A DNA stretch of 64,000 nucleotides, from the NCBI GenBank assembly GCA_022605405.1, contig JABYQQ010000007.1, positions 2,046,001 through 2,110,000 on the forward strand, written 5' to 3'. Below, one piece after another: positions 12,100 through 23,713 of this stretch. The notes under the pieces were generated by a model. It saw only the letters and a program-made list of their open reading frames with translations, searched no databases and was not told the origin of the DNA. This DNA comes from Earliella scabrosa. Its lineage: Eukaryota > Basidiomycota > Agaricomycetes > Polyporales > Polyporaceae. Positions within the stretch are counted from its first letter, which is position 1, and every line of letters begins with the position of its first letter. Both the position numbers and the translations under genes were made by a program.

Positions 12100-12483
12100 A
12101 CTGTACTGTATTGACTAGTTTCGTCCTTGCACTTGGGACCCTTGGTCAGGATGTGTAGCTGTTGTTTGCTCTGCTGATTGTAATGTGTCGTCGTCATTTA
12201 TCACAGTCTATATTCGCACCGCTCTATCCGTCGCACAGTCTCCGAGTCCTACACATCTCCGCTGAGTGAATTGCTGTCCTGCGCAGTGTACGGGCCGAGC
12301 ACGGACTCGCGGCGGGATTCATTGTGCGCGCCAAGCGCCACTGTGCACTGCGAGCGGCAGTGGCTGTAGCGCCATGACGTAGGGCTGTAGCGCAGTGCCA
12401 CACCCAAGCCACATCGCGTTCTCCGATACATAAACCGAGACCGCGCTACTCGTTGCCCTCACACCTCATCTCATACTCCCACC
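12100..12483. other. Intergenic region between eIF4E and the Pil1-like gene
   Basis: This 384-bp interval should contain the eIF4E 3' UTR and the promoter of the Pil1-like gene. A weak TATA-like ATACATAAA lies about 60 bp before the Pil1 start codon, followed by a pyrimidine-rich leader. There are no coding signals. Confidence 0.45.
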
Positions 12484-14294
12484 ATGCAAGGACTATTCTC
12501 ATCTCTCGCCGACAAAGCGCAATCTGCGCTCAACTCGACCTCACTCGGTCGCACGTCGAACCAAGGCGAAGGCTCGTCTGCTGGACAGTCGTCAAGCGGC
12601 GGCGGCATCCTGAAATCGCACGCATTCGAGAGCATCCACCATCAACTCAGGAGCTTCCAGCAACAGTATTCGTTCGTACAACACCCGATCTCCACGCTCG
12701 TGTGACGACTAACTTGCGATTCGCAGGAGTTCCGTGACTCCTGTGCAGAAGATCATCACCACCAAGAAGGGGATCGCGCTCGACTTTGACAACGTCTCGC
12801 GCGATGCCCAGGCTCACAGCAAAGAACTGTACATGTGGGGACAGAGCGAGAACGAGGATCTCAAGGACGGTGAGTACCGTGTTTCCGCGTACACCGCGAT
12901 CTTGCGTCTTGGTCGCGTAGCTGATCGAGGATGACCCATCATACAGTGACCGACCGCCTGGCTTGGATGACGTACATCGAGGGCTCTCTGGCCGCGACCC
13001 TCGCGAAGGGCATCGATGCGTCCCGCGCGCCGTTCAAGGCGCTGCGCGATGCCGAGAACGGACTCAGCGGAAGGCGCAACATTCGTGCAGGCTTCCAGAA
13101 CCAGATCGCGCGGATCGAGCACGACCAGCGTCACGGTATGGAGCAGAAGCTTGCGGAACTCAAGCGTCAACTGCAGAAGGCTGAGGAGGACGACGAGCCT
13201 CTCGAGAAAGAGGTGGAGCTCTTGAAGAGGAAGGCTATCAAAGAAAGCGAGCTTATCAAGTGGAATGCGATCAGAGAGGTTGGTCCATTCATCTGCTTTC
13301 GCCTATGCACAAGTTCTAATCCTCCTTCCAGTACGCAGAGAAGCTCGCGCTAGTCTCTCAGGCAGCCATTGCGGCTCTGCCAGCGCTTCCCGATGTTCCC
13401 TCCTCCAAGTTCCAGCCATACGCAGGTGCGCCGCTGACTGCGTCCATCCGGACGACGCTGCAGCAGGCGTTGGACCATTGGCAAGTCGGAGATTCGACCC
13501 TTCTGCTTCGTGAACCCACTGCTGCCGACCTGAACAGGTCGGATACGCGCAGCTTCGGAGAGACCCACGCGCAGGAGCTGGCACGTATCAACAGTGCTGA
13601 CCCGCACGCGAAGAGTTCCATTCCCGTTACACCGCCCGCGACTTCCAATTACCCTCCTCAGGCGCCATCCCACAACGCCAACGGCCCTCCGCCATCAGCC
13701 ATGCCTGCACCAAGTGTTTCCCCAATTGCTACTGCGGCGGCTTTGCCTTCCGCGAGCAAGGCTTCCCCACCTCACTCAACCTCCCCGCCCTTGAACCCTG
13801 CTGTGCTTAACCAGGCACCCGCGCCCATTCCTACCAAGGCAACCTCCCCGTCACCAGTCATCTCCCCTGACCCCACCGAGCCTGCGGTGAAGATTCCAAC
13901 CGTAACGCCTACGGTTGCGGAAACTGGCGTTCCGAAGACAGCTGGTCCTGATGGTCCCGGGCCCGCGAGCGGCTCTTTGAAGGATATCAAGCATCCTTCT
14001 CCGGTGACCACCGCTGCTGGTCATAATCTCCCCGACTACGGAGGTCCAGCTGCTCTGGAGAGCGCCGAGGAGGAGAAGAAGCGACTGGAACGCGAAGAAC
14101 GCGAGCGCCTTCTCCGTGCAGGGGGGACTCCACCTGTCATTGGGGAGCAGCCAAAGTTCGAGAGTGCAGAAGAAGAGAAGAAGCGTTTGGAACGGGAGGA
14201 GCGCGAGCGTATCCTCGCAACTGGTGGGTCTGCCAACCCAAACCCTGATTCCAAGGATGGCGACTCCGAGCTGCCCCCGTATCAGGAATTCTAA
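12484..14294 (+). CDS. Pil1/Lsp1-like eisosome BAR-domain protein
   Basis: Exons are 12484-12671, 12727-12869, 12947-13278 and 13332-14294 (541 aa). Residues ~50-270 carry the Pil1-family pattern: FESIHHQLRSFQQQY, SKELYMWGQSENEDLKDVTD, FKALRDAENGLSGRRN, a long charged helix, then IREYAEKLALVSQAA. These match in order the LSIWGLENDDDV..ITDKL, LKSIRDIE and HSEKIALI blocks that I know from yeast Pil1. Pil1 proteins form BAR-domain scaffolds of eisosomes, the furrows of the fungal plasma membrane. The C-terminal half is Pro/Ser-rich and disordered. It ends in two near-identical copies of a Glu/Lys/Arg-rich motif (SAEEEKKRLEREERER) about 38 residues apart. It is clearly diverged from classical Pil1 and may belong to a basidiomycete-specific subgroup. 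Confidence 0.82.
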
Positions 14295-14475
14295 GGATGT
14301 TCATGAGCAAGGTCGGTTGACGAAGACACGGACTTCGATCTATAGGACATCTTATATGTTGTAATGCTACTACCATGTTCGTTATGTCGAGGTGTATATG
14401 CGTACGTTCAAATGGTGTAAAGCCTGTTCCACGGGGGCACAACAGCAAATCCAAGGGAGCGGTATAACGGGAGTC

Positions 14476-14546
14476 AAAAAGTGCATAAATATTGAGACCC
14501 GTAGGTCTACCACTCCGGGAAAGCGTGTCATCCTTGTGCAGGGGCC

Positions 14547-14577
<31 letters not shown>

Positions 14578-14601
14578 TTCGTATGTCACCCCGAAGGGGA
14601 C
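14476..14601 (-). ncRNA. U6: U6 spliceosomal snRNA
   Basis: Read on the minus strand from 14601, the RNA opens with a 5' stem-loop (GTCCCC-TTCG-GGGTGAC) and runs through ATTGGAACGATACAGAGAAG. This contains the ACAGAGA box, followed by the AGC triad and the U6 internal stem-loop (GATTAGCATGGCCCCTGC, ACAAGGATGACACGC). These are the most conserved parts of U6. After GACACGC the sequence is longer than in animals and includes a small hairpin (AGACC-TACG-GGTCT). It ends in a T5 run that fits Pol III termination. There is no intron in the catalytic core. The 3' end is set by the T run and the 5' end by the stem; either may be off by a few bases. Confidence 0.9.
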
Positions 14602-14952
14602 AATGATTAAAGACAATTGCCCCGAGTGGCGATCATAAGTTATGCATATTGCCCATCTTGCGGGTGATGCCACAAATGGAAGGCACCGGCGCCTCGGTGT
14701 TTCCCACAAGCGTCTCGGGCCTGGAAACTACACTCCAGAAGTACTGCATGATCAGGCATGATCTGAAGGTACAGATGCAGGCATCTACTCATCCTGTACC
14801 TTATCATGCTGAAGCTACACGTGAGCAGATATGCAAGTGGCAGCGTTATCTATCTTGGTGAGTGTATGAAGTTCACGACTCGGATCACGATCTTCAAACG
14901 CATATTGTCTATCTACTGTGACTAGCTCTTTGCTGTTGCGCGTCGCTAGCAA
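14602..14952. promoter_or_regulatory. Divergent upstream region of U6 and TRM44
   Basis: This 351-bp interval lies upstream of both U6 (minus strand) and TRM44 (plus strand), so it must hold a Pol III and a Pol II promoter back to back. I could not identify a clear TATA box at the expected -25 to -30 position of U6. No coding signal is present. Confidence 0.4.
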
Positions 14953-16705
14953 ATGTCTACTCCACCAAATACCAGGCCCCCCTTTACACCGGTACCTTGT
15001 GGGGGTGAACAGTGTGCAGACAAGCTGGTTTCGTCCATCTTAAGTCCGACTATCGACAGTTGGTATCCAGTCCTTCAATGCCCCGCAGACTTCCCTCCAG
15101 AGGTGGTACGTGATGGCTCAGAATAGCTCTGAATCACATTTTTAACCAGAGGTTTTGCTGCAGTTTGAAGTTGCCGTGTCCCAGTTGATACACCATCCAG
15201 AGTACAACTCCACTCTGATACTCCGTTCCGAGACGGTGTCCGAGTCAACCTCGGATTTCCCATCCGCCGCTCCCCAGCTCGAAGGCTTCCAACAAATCAG
15301 GAGCATCCATCGCAAACTCCTGCCACGGAGACCAGGGAGAGATGCCGGTCTTGAGCAACATTGCACGCTGTATTCCTCAAGTGCGGCTGATGACGATTTC
15401 CCACTCGTTCTCGTCTTGACCCCGATCTTGGAGAACGGCGCGGCGTTGCCATACTACCATCCAACCGTGCTCCATCTAGCATTCCGATACATACCGTCTG
15501 AGGTTCCTGTCCTCCGCATCGAAATTGTGCCGATTCCAGGGACACCCCTCGACCTGAATTCTCGGCTCTACCGAACCTGTTTGGCCTTGTTGGACACCGT
15601 TCACAGATACGGTTGGGGCGCGATGACAAACTACAAGAAACGGGTGCATCACGACTGTCTCATCTCACGGGAAGAATATCAAGACCTCTACCTCGTCATG
15701 CGCGAACGGCACAAACATTTAGTGAACGACTGGCAAGAGGTCACTGATCCCCTCAAGCACGTCTTCGAGGTATGATCCGTCATGATGTATAGTATTGGTT
15801 GTCTCATGACTTTGGAAGGACATCGGCATCGCGACTTTCCTAATGCTACTTTGGAAACATACCTACGATGAGAGCGACTCACAGCCCGATCCCGCCTCGA
15901 AGACTTTGGCGGCGTCTACCTGGAAAACTTGGCCTCGCCCTTCAGCTGGCTTCCTTGACCTGGGGTATGTACATCAGCTCTGACATATGCGTGCACCAAC
16001 CTAATTGACGAATTTGACAGATGTGGGAATGGTTTGCTGACGCACATCCTGACGGCAGAAGGATACGAAGGACATGGGATCGATGTTCGAGCGCGGACTT
16101 CGTGGTCGCACTACCCGGAAACAACGCAACGCCAGCTGCACGTGGAGTCTCTCGACCCAACAAATCTACACGACAATCCATACCTACCCCAAGGCGTCTT
16201 CCTCATTGCAAACCATGCCGACGAGTTGACGCCTTGGACCCCCGTCCTCGCGACTCTGACATCGGCATCTGGGTACCTGTCCATACCGTGCTGTGCCTGG
16301 ACGTTCGACCAGAAGTACGAGCGCGCCAATACTCCCGACTATCCGTACCCGGACGACAACTTCGTCGACAGCTTGAACCTGGGAGGAGATGGGAGCAACT
16401 CGAGCTCGTATTCAAGATATCGGATCTGGCTGGCATCCCTAAGTCTCTATTGTGGCTGGCAGGTCGAAAGCGAGTCACTCCGTATACCTAGCACCCGTAA
16501 CTGGGCCATTATTGGTACTTGACACCTCCTTGGGCGCTGCGGTGTTGTGCTGATGATCTGATGCTTCGCAGGGAGGAAAAGAACGACAGAAAGCCCGGAA
16601 GAGCTTCGTGAGATTCAGCGAAGGGTTGAGGAGATCGTCGTGCATGTACGAGAACGAGGTCTATTCAAGACCAGGACACCAGAAGGAAAAGCGAAGGACC
16701 ATTGA
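14953..16705 (+). CDS. TRM44: tRNA(Ser) (uridine-44-2'-O)-methyltransferase
   Basis: Five exons (14953-15105, 15164-15769, 15819-15964, 16021-16514, 16572-16705) encode 510 aa. The upstream half contains HHPEYNSTLILRSE and WQEVTDPLKHVFEDIGIATF. The SAM-binding motif I, FLDLGCGNGLLTHIL, is split by intron 3 and restored on splicing, and is followed by the acidic GHGIDVRART. GVFLIANHADELTPWTPVLA and IPCCAWTFDQKY are typical of the Trm44 family. The enzyme methylates the ribose of U44 in tRNA-Ser and acts in the cytoplasm. The family's usual length is about 500-570 residues. The second acceptor (15163) was chosen because the nearer one at 15149 would break the frame. Confidence 0.92.
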
Positions 16706-16969
16706 CGTGCGGTTGATGTAATTGTGTGCGCTAGTGTTGCGTAGTTTGTGCGGATGTATGCTGGACGATGGCGTTGGTTCTTGAACTTGCCGTGGCCCCT
16801 CGGCGCTACGGACCGGCAGGACGGGGTAACTAGACGCCGTGGTTGTGGACGAGCTTGAGCTATTGTAACCTCCTGCCGGCGTACTTATGTGACCTCTCGG
16901 GCTCCTCGAGGCTTCATCTCACCTCATCTCATCTCTCCCCATTGCCACGCTGTCCTTGCATTTCTTACT

Positions 16970-18519
16970 ATGGTGCGACACCTCCCCGACGAGCTATGGC
17001 TGGATATCTTCGACATGGCAGTCGAGGACACCCATTTCTTCGAACCCGTCCTCCCCACTGCCTTCTCCGAGTCGACTTGGTTCAAGAATCTATACGACGA
17101 ATGGGCGCTGCGTACTGCTCAGGAGAACGTGAACACAGCACAAAGGCGGAGTTATGCAACCAAGAAGGTGCGTCACTACGCACCTCGTTCCGGCCAATAG
17201 GACCGACAAAGGTGTCACAGGCCATCATGGCGACTTGCAGGAATTGGCGGCGGTTGGGATATGAATTCTTCTACCGCTTCCTCTTCTTCAGCAATCCTCG
17301 CAACGTGCAACGCCTGTGCGCGCTCATGGACTGCAACGCGGATCTCGGTCGGTGGACCAGACGGCTACATATCACCCGCTACTTTGCAGGGAACGGTTCT
17401 AGCCTGGAGGTTACTCAGAACTCCCTCGTCTCCATCATCCGGCATTGTCCAAAGCTGGAGATATTCATCATCAACTGGCCTCTCTCCGTTTCCCTCTCGG
17501 CCATCGCGAATGCCCTCTGCACGTTTGTCCCAAACAGCTTGCGAGTGTTGCAAATCAACATCCCTACAACATCCCTTGCAAAGCTCATATACATGCTGCA
17601 ATGCTTGCCAAAGCTAGAAGCCGTATCCGTGGAGTTCGACGGTACACCTCCCGAACACATACGCCTCGGTGCAGCGGGCGATTTGGAGCTCACTCTGCCC
17701 TCCCTCTCACACCTATCTCTTCGTGGTCCTTTCCAGGACTTCATAGAGCAGGCGATCGGGTGGCATTTTCCGTCTTTGAAGCTCCTCAGTCTGGACTTCA
17801 TCAACTACCGCGATGACTTCCCGGATCTTGTCGAGTTCCTGACGGAGCACGGCTCAGGGCTCACCTTCCTGGATCTCAACTGCATACCCCCTCTCGACGT
17901 CCCCACCATCCTCGATCTCTGCCCACTCCTCAACACATTCACATTTAACCCGGACTGGCGCATACCTGGTTGGGAACACCACCCCTTCCTCGAGAGCTTC
18001 ATTGTACACCAACCCCATCAGAACATCACAACCATCGGTCTACACCACCTCATGTATGCGTTCGGTGTTGGGTATGCGGCGACGTACAACAAGATCGACC
18101 CGTTCGTGACCCATTCCATTCAACGCCAGAACGACGTCAACTTCGCTGCACTCAACAAGCGGAACTTCCCTCGTCTCCAGCGCATCCGCGTCCTGAACAC
18201 GACACTCCTCTCAGACCTTGAGAAGAACAATGGGCCCAGTCAACGGTGCTTCGAACGTTGGGAGCGGTGGTCCAAGCAGTGCCAAAGGGAAGGCGTCCGA
18301 TTGGAGGACTGTACGGGCGCAGCTCTAGGAACTCTGCCTGAGCTCTCGGATGATGGAGAGGACGAAGGGAGTTCGGTGGCAGATGGCGAGAGCGACAAGA
18401 ATCTCACTACTCTCCGCGAACTGCTCTTGGAGTGCAGGAAGATGAACGCGCAAAGAGAACTGGATGTGCCTTCTCCTGCCCTCCGGATGATCTATGCAGG
18501 CACGTCTCGTCTGTCATGA
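16970..18519 (+). CDS. F-box/LRR-like protein
   Basis: Exons are 16970-17167 and 17221-18519 (498 aa). The N-terminus VRHLPDELWLDIFDMAVED is an F-box start (LPxELxxxIF). It is followed, after intron 1, by MATCRNWRRLGYEFFYRFLF, the usual second half of a basidiomycete F-box. The rest is a run of leucine-rich, LRR-like segments (LRVLQINI, LKLLSLDFINY, LTFLDLNC). The C-terminal ~80 residues are acidic. Such proteins link SKP1-cullin ubiquitin ligases to substrates; the substrate cannot be guessed. The frame is also open upstream of 16970 and through the intron, but only the spliced form gives a coherent F-box. Confidence 0.8.
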
Positions 18520-18995
18520 TAATCGTGCGTAACCCTTCGTCGTCTGCCAATGATCCGCTTCATGCTAACGGTGCGGCCAACTTACAGACTGCTTTACACA
18601 AAAATCATGCATCGTGGTAGCCTTGCGTAGCTCCATTGACGACCCTCTACGATCCTGGACGATCCCTTCACGCTTGTCAAGATGACCTGCATACACTGTC
18701 GCCCATCGCTGTTCCAGTGCTTTCGCGCTATCTCGTTTCAATCCTGCCGACCATCCACATCCAATTTCCATCTGTATTCTATCAATCGAGGACATTCATC
18801 CCCACATTTGTCAACCGAGCTGACAGTCATCGTGTCACTCAGCGGTGAGTTCGTTTCGATATGACGACAGAACTCTTTAGAACTCACGCGCAACAGGAGT
18901 GGTCTCTGTTGAACATCTTATCATTACAGCTATAGCAATGATCACGGACATGTACATAGGGCTACACGGATCGGATATCTATGGCAATACATGAT
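18520..18995. other. Convergent intergenic region
   Basis: This 476-bp interval lies between the 3' ends of the F-box gene and ELP4. It is AT-richer than its surroundings and has no coding signal, as expected of two 3' UTRs. Confidence 0.45.
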
Positions 18996-20552
18996 CTAGA
19001 AGTCGTACAGATCAGGCCGCTCTGAGGTAAAAGCCACCTTTTTCTTAGCCTTTACCTTCTTCACCCCGCTATCTGGCTTGTTCGCAACTGCATCGGTCTC
19101 TGCTCTATGTGCTACAGACGGCGCAAACTGGGTCTGTTCCAGTTGGACCTGTATTGCAGCAACGGAGGCACCCCCATGAGGGACATGGTCGTGATCATGA
19201 GCCGATCCTCCCGCCGCGACCATCGCGGCTGCCGATGGTGTCGTTCGTCGCTCGCTCACTCCACCTTCAACATCTAGGTGGAGAGTCTCGAAGATGAGCC
19301 GTTTGCGCATGCACTTGAACGCGAGATTGTTCTCTCCCGATGATGTCAGTCCGCGTAGTGTGGAAAACTTGTCACTTGGTGGCAGTAGCGTATGCGGTGC
19401 TGGCAGCGAGTGGATGTGGACCAATCCATGGTGCGACGAGAACATGGCGGACAGTGTTGGGTTGGCTAGCGACCAACCGTATTAGTATGACGACGGACTA
19501 CCAGATGACATGACATATGTACGCACCGGCGAAAGCTGCGAGCGAGATAGATGCGTCTGTGAGCCAACCGAGCTTCTGTACCCATCCGGGCCCCCCAAAC
19601 GCCTCTTGACATAGATGAGACGGCATGCATACAGCGGCGCATACGCGAGGATGGCGGCGTAGGAGAGCGCGAAGACTATGCAGGAAATAGCATATATCCT
19701 AACGCTCTCTAGCTTGAACCTTGTTACGGTCTCGGAGGGAAAGCAAGCGTACCGGCGGCGACAGGTCCCCCCACTCATACGATCCCAACGCGGGTATGCA
19801 TAGTCTTGTCGCGATGGAGGAAGATGGATCCGAGTCCACCTTGTCCAGAATTTCGGTAATGCGCCGCAGTACCCTCCGGGAGGAAGGCAGCTCTTCCGAG
19901 GACTCGTCGTCCGGCCGTACATCCAAGTAGCGTCCCTCGGTGCGCGCGGAGTTGATAATCGCCTCCGGGATGCGACATGTCAAGTCGAACGTGCGACAAA
20001 AGTCATCCGTGGACCTTTACAAGGGCTGCTGGTCATTTATCGCACGGCAGATCATCAAGAGAGGGTGGGCTAGACGTACTGACTGGAGGATTGCACGGTC
20101 GTCTGGAACTGCTTCATCTGCTCGTACCTCCATGCGATCTTGATTTTCGTATCGTGCTCCGAGGCCCGTTCGTCCTCCTCATCTTCCGCTGCGCTCGATT
20201 GCGACGGTTCTGTGGAGTTTGCGGATGGCGCGGACGGGGACGCGATGCTGCCCGGCGTCCACATGCACTCGGAGAGGAAGGCGTCGGGGCGGGAATCCAC
20301 CACGCAGACGCGTTGACCGCACGCGAGCCCTTGCGACGCAAAGTACTTGATGACCAGTTCGCCATAAGCCGAGTGCGCATCCGGCGCGAGCACGATGAGA
20401 GAGCAGGAGAGGGGTAGACCGCCGCCGAGGATGTCATCGAGAGAGGGTATGCCGGTGGATGTGATGATCGTCGCGGGCGATCCTGGTGAAGGGCGCGTGC
20501 CTTGGGGCAGCGGCGGTTGCTTTGACGTTGTCCGTCGTTTGAAGGCGGACAT
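18996..20552 (-). CDS. ELP4: Elongator complex protein 4
   Basis: Exons are 20552-20080, 20014-19753, 19698-19527 and 19465-18996 (458 aa). Family blocks appear in order: TSTGIPSLDDILGGGLPLS, a RecA-like core with VCVVD, IAWRYEQMKQFQTTV, FCRTFDLTCRIPEA, DICYFLHSLRALLRR and KRLIFETLHLDVEGG. ELP4 forms a hexameric ring with ELP5 and ELP6 that works with ELP1-3 in xcm5/mcm5 modification of wobble uridines. As is usual for this subunit, no canonical Walker A lysine motif is visible. The intron 1 acceptor is AAG and was chosen because it alone avoids an in-frame TAA. The start follows a short leader. The gene is divergent with IMP1. Confidence 0.92.
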
Positions 20553-20715
20553 GGCGTATGGCGAAGATGAGACTGTCGCAGACGAATCGCGGAGAGAGAG
20601 ACGGAGCGCTGGGCGCCAACACCCGGCTCGCGCCTTCACCTTAAGCTTCACCCTTTCCGTCGTCGACTATGGCTCTTAGGCAACACCGGTAGCTGCTGGA
20701 GGCCCTTCGACTACG
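20553..20715. promoter_or_regulatory. Short bidirectional promoter region of ELP4 and IMP1
   Basis: Only 163 bp separate the two divergent start codons, so both promoters and both 5' UTRs must lie here. No TATA box is evident. Co-regulation is possible but not shown. Confidence 0.4.
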
Positions 20716-21420
20716 ATGCGGAGACTATGGATGCAGGAACTATGGAGGTCGTTGCGTGGGGCCGCCGTCGACCCCAACTTCTGGTCCAGGAGGCTTCCAT
20801 ATCGCGCCCTGAAGGTGCGTGCGTGTCGTACTGCTCTCGTCAACTCAATGCGAATGAACGTTCAGGTGGTTAACTTTGCGTGCGGAGTGCATCTGTTCAC
20901 TAACCATGTCGCAACTCTGTCATTCGTGAGTCATTCCCCGCCTGTCTGAGCTCAGTCCCTAGATGCCCTCTGTCGATGATACAGGTCGAGGGGCCTTCCA
21001 TGGTCCCAACCATGGATGTCACTGGAGAGGTGATACTTGAACTCAAGTGGATCAACGTCAACCGTCTCGCTAGAGGGGATTTGGTGACCTTCATCTCGCC
21101 GTTAGACCCTTCCCGCCCCGTCTGCAAACGAATAACTGGCATGCCTGGGGACATTGTCTGTGCGGACCCTACCGGAACATATGCGCCTTCGACAGAGCAT
21201 GTTGTCGTTCCGAAGAACCATATCTGGGTCACTGGCGACAACCTCGCCTGGTCGAGAGACTCGCGGACGTATGGACCCATACCATTAGGCCTAGTGAAGG
21301 GAAGGGTGTATGCCAGGGTACGTGGTCCCAAGTTGCGGTGGATCTGTACTCACCTCCGGGCAGGTGCTGCCACTCAGAAAGATGACAGTGTTTCCTAACA
21401 CGTTTGAGTTCATAGACTGA
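20716..21420 (+). CDS. IMP1: Mitochondrial inner membrane protease subunit 1
   Basis: Four exons (20716-20814, 20866-20925, 20985-21317, 21364-21420) encode 182 aa. The signal-peptidase S26 family dyad is visible: Ser58 in VEGPSMVPTM and Lys101 in VCKRITGMPGD. Downstream blocks are WVTGDNLAWSRDSRTYGP and the family C-terminus KGRVYARVLPLRK...FEFID, which appears only after splicing intron 3. Hydrophobic VVNFACGVHLF before the Ser is the membrane segment. IMP1 removes sorting signals from intermembrane-space proteins. Length is normal for the family. A second in-frame ATG five codons in could also serve as the start. Confidence 0.92.
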
Positions 21421-21667
21421 CGGTGGAGAAACTCGTCACATTACATGTGCAGTAACGTAGTTTCAACTAGTCACAATTCAGCCTTTCACCACACTATCGA
21501 ACCTCTTCATCATCCTACGAGGAGTGGAACCGCTCCGCGCCCACTGCATGCAGACGTTCGCATCTAGTCCTGCACAACAAGCCTCGACCCCGGTTGGCGC
21601 CTGCACAATGCATGACTAGATGAGTATGTGTCGGACGACCAATGGCTGAGCAAGACGAGACCTTCTC

Positions 21668-23156
21668 CTACGCCAAGGATGCATATGCCTCCCTGAAATT
21701 CCGCTCGCTCGGACCCTCAATCCCGAATCGAACTTCCTTGAAGGATGGAATTGCAGAGAGGATCTCTTGAGCGCAAGCATCTAGGTCGAGTTTCTCGAGC
21801 AACTGTTCGACTGGGGCGATGACGTCTGATTTGTTGTGATAGCGGAAGGTCAAGCTGAACGAATGTGCCTTGGAGACTGAGACGGATTTCAGTGCAAGAA
21901 GCAGTTCGTCCTGTGTACGAGCGCGAGTGATTCAGGAGACGGAACAGGCATGACAGGAGTGACATCAGTGCACTCACCAGGAACAGGTGCAAATCAGTAA
22001 GACTGTGACCGGACGATAACCTGATGGTGATACGCAAGGTTTTCCAGCTCGAGCGGGTGAGCCGGCGGAGGGTCGGTAACAAGCCATCTTCTCCGTTGAA
22101 GACCGGGCCGTCCAGTATGACTAGGTTGAGCTCGGAGATGCGCATGTCATCGAGGACCACAGCGAGAAGTTCCCAAGGAGAGCCTTCGTCGACAAAGAGT
22201 CTGACCACTTGAACTGGACATGACAGTCCCATCAGATAGAGGTCCATGAGATTGCCATCGACTTTGTCCAGGCGGTCCCACGCGCCAAATTGAACTTGCT
22301 CGCTTTGATTCGTGGCACGGCAGTCGGCACAGTCCTCGAAATCTAGCGGACGTTCCTCATCGTAGTGTTCCCCGGTGTGCATGGTGTTGATGGTGAGATT
22401 CTTCAAGTTGGGAAAAGCGTGGATATACGGGGCCAACTTGGGATAGAAGAGGCCACTGAGGGCAAGCGTGTGCATCTGGAGGTAAGGATCCGGGTAGAAA
22501 GCTCGCTGTATGCGTGGAGCGTAGCCATAAACATCAAGCTCTTGTAGCGAATCGCGGAAGTTGCGAAGCGAGTAGAGAGGATGGAGCTCGGTGCGCGCAT
22601 CAGGCTCGTCGTCCAAGACGCGATCGTAGCGGAGGCACAGATTGACAACCTTGGACTGGAGAGTATTCAGGAAGACTGTTGCGAGGCGAGCGCAATCGGT
22701 GGCCGCCAGAGTGCGTAGCGAGGTAAGGGAGGATAGCGCCGTGGCTAGGTGTGCATGCCTCAGCCAAAACTCTGCGTCCTCGAGAGTAAGGAACGTAAGC
22801 GAGGGGAAAGCATTGTTATAAAACACGTCCGCAAGGTGCTTGATATGAGATGGATGCCATCTGGGCCAACCAGGAAGAACATCATCGTCGTGTATGCTGC
22901 CCCATGTCATGGTGAGATCTTGCAGGTATCGGCAGCGACTGCCTTCTTCCGCCTCTAGAAACGTCGCGAACGAGGACATCCAGGGCTTGTGGAGGTAGGG
23001 ACCTGAGCGGAGTAGAGCCTTGGCAGCTTCGTGGCGTAGGGCTTTGCACGTCTTCATCAATGCAGATAGGGTACGAGAATGCCGAACAAAACGCATGATT
23101 TCGACGATAATGTCGAAGGGGAGGAGAATACTGGTTGGGGGTCTTTGTGAGTTCAT
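21668..23156 (-). CDS. F-box-like protein
   Basis: Exons are 23156-21978 and 21910-21668 (473 aa). The N-terminus ILLPFDIIVEIMRFVRHSRT, followed by LSALMKTCKALRHEAAKALL, is an F-box-like fold (LPxDIIxEI). It is followed by leucine-rich segments (FPSLTFLTLEDAEFW, LTSLRTLAATDCARL, LHTLALSGLFY-like) typical of basidiomycete F-box/LRR proteins. Intron 1 (67 nt, GTGAGT...CAG) joins the main exon to DELLLALKSVSVSKAHSFSL. The substrate is unknown. An in-frame extension upstream to 23408 lacks similarity, so I start at the ATG just before NSQRPPTS. Confidence 0.75.
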
Positions 23157-23713
23157 GGCAGGGGGCGAGTGTATGCGGCAGAGGTTTAAGGACTTACGGT
23201 TTCCTGCAAGACCACCATTTCTTATGTAGATCCACAGCGCGACTACCGATGCCCTCGATTTGAGTTGCACTACGTCCGAGCGACGGGTTGCTATCAGCTG
23301 AAGTGCAGCAGACACTACTTTCAGGCTTGAGTATACCTCATGGCGGTGTTTCGTCTTGCATCCATGTTCGTACGGTGGTAGGTTTCCATTGGCGCCCAAG
23401 AGCTGCATCTAGATCTCGTGCGAGAGTATTATGCTTCCTCCTCCTCAACCGCAGCACGAGGTGACTCGCTTTGCATCTATACCCCGACTTGGCAACGTAA
23501 GTACGATACAAAAGCTGTCCAAGAAGCTGAGCACCAAAGTACTGAAATCGACGTTGTAGAAGGAGAACTTGGTAGTGGGGAGTGGTCGGTCCTTGCCATT
23601 CAATTCATTCCTAACGCGATGATGTAGCAATTGGAAGATGAAGGCAGGCATTGTACAATCAGTGGTACAGCCGGTGGCTTGTGCACGATCTGACGGCACC
23701 GCCGTGAAGCATA
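23157..23713. other. Intergenic region
   Basis: This 557-bp interval holds the 5' flank of the F-box-like gene and the 3' flank of the TTC1-like gene, both on the minus strand. There is no gene, repeat or recognised element. Confidence 0.45.

Noticed and set aside
16843..17220. In-frame upstream extension of the F-box gene through its first intron
   Set aside because: It reads through a clear GTGCGT...CAG intron and would replace the F-box start LPDELWLDIF by unrelated sequence.
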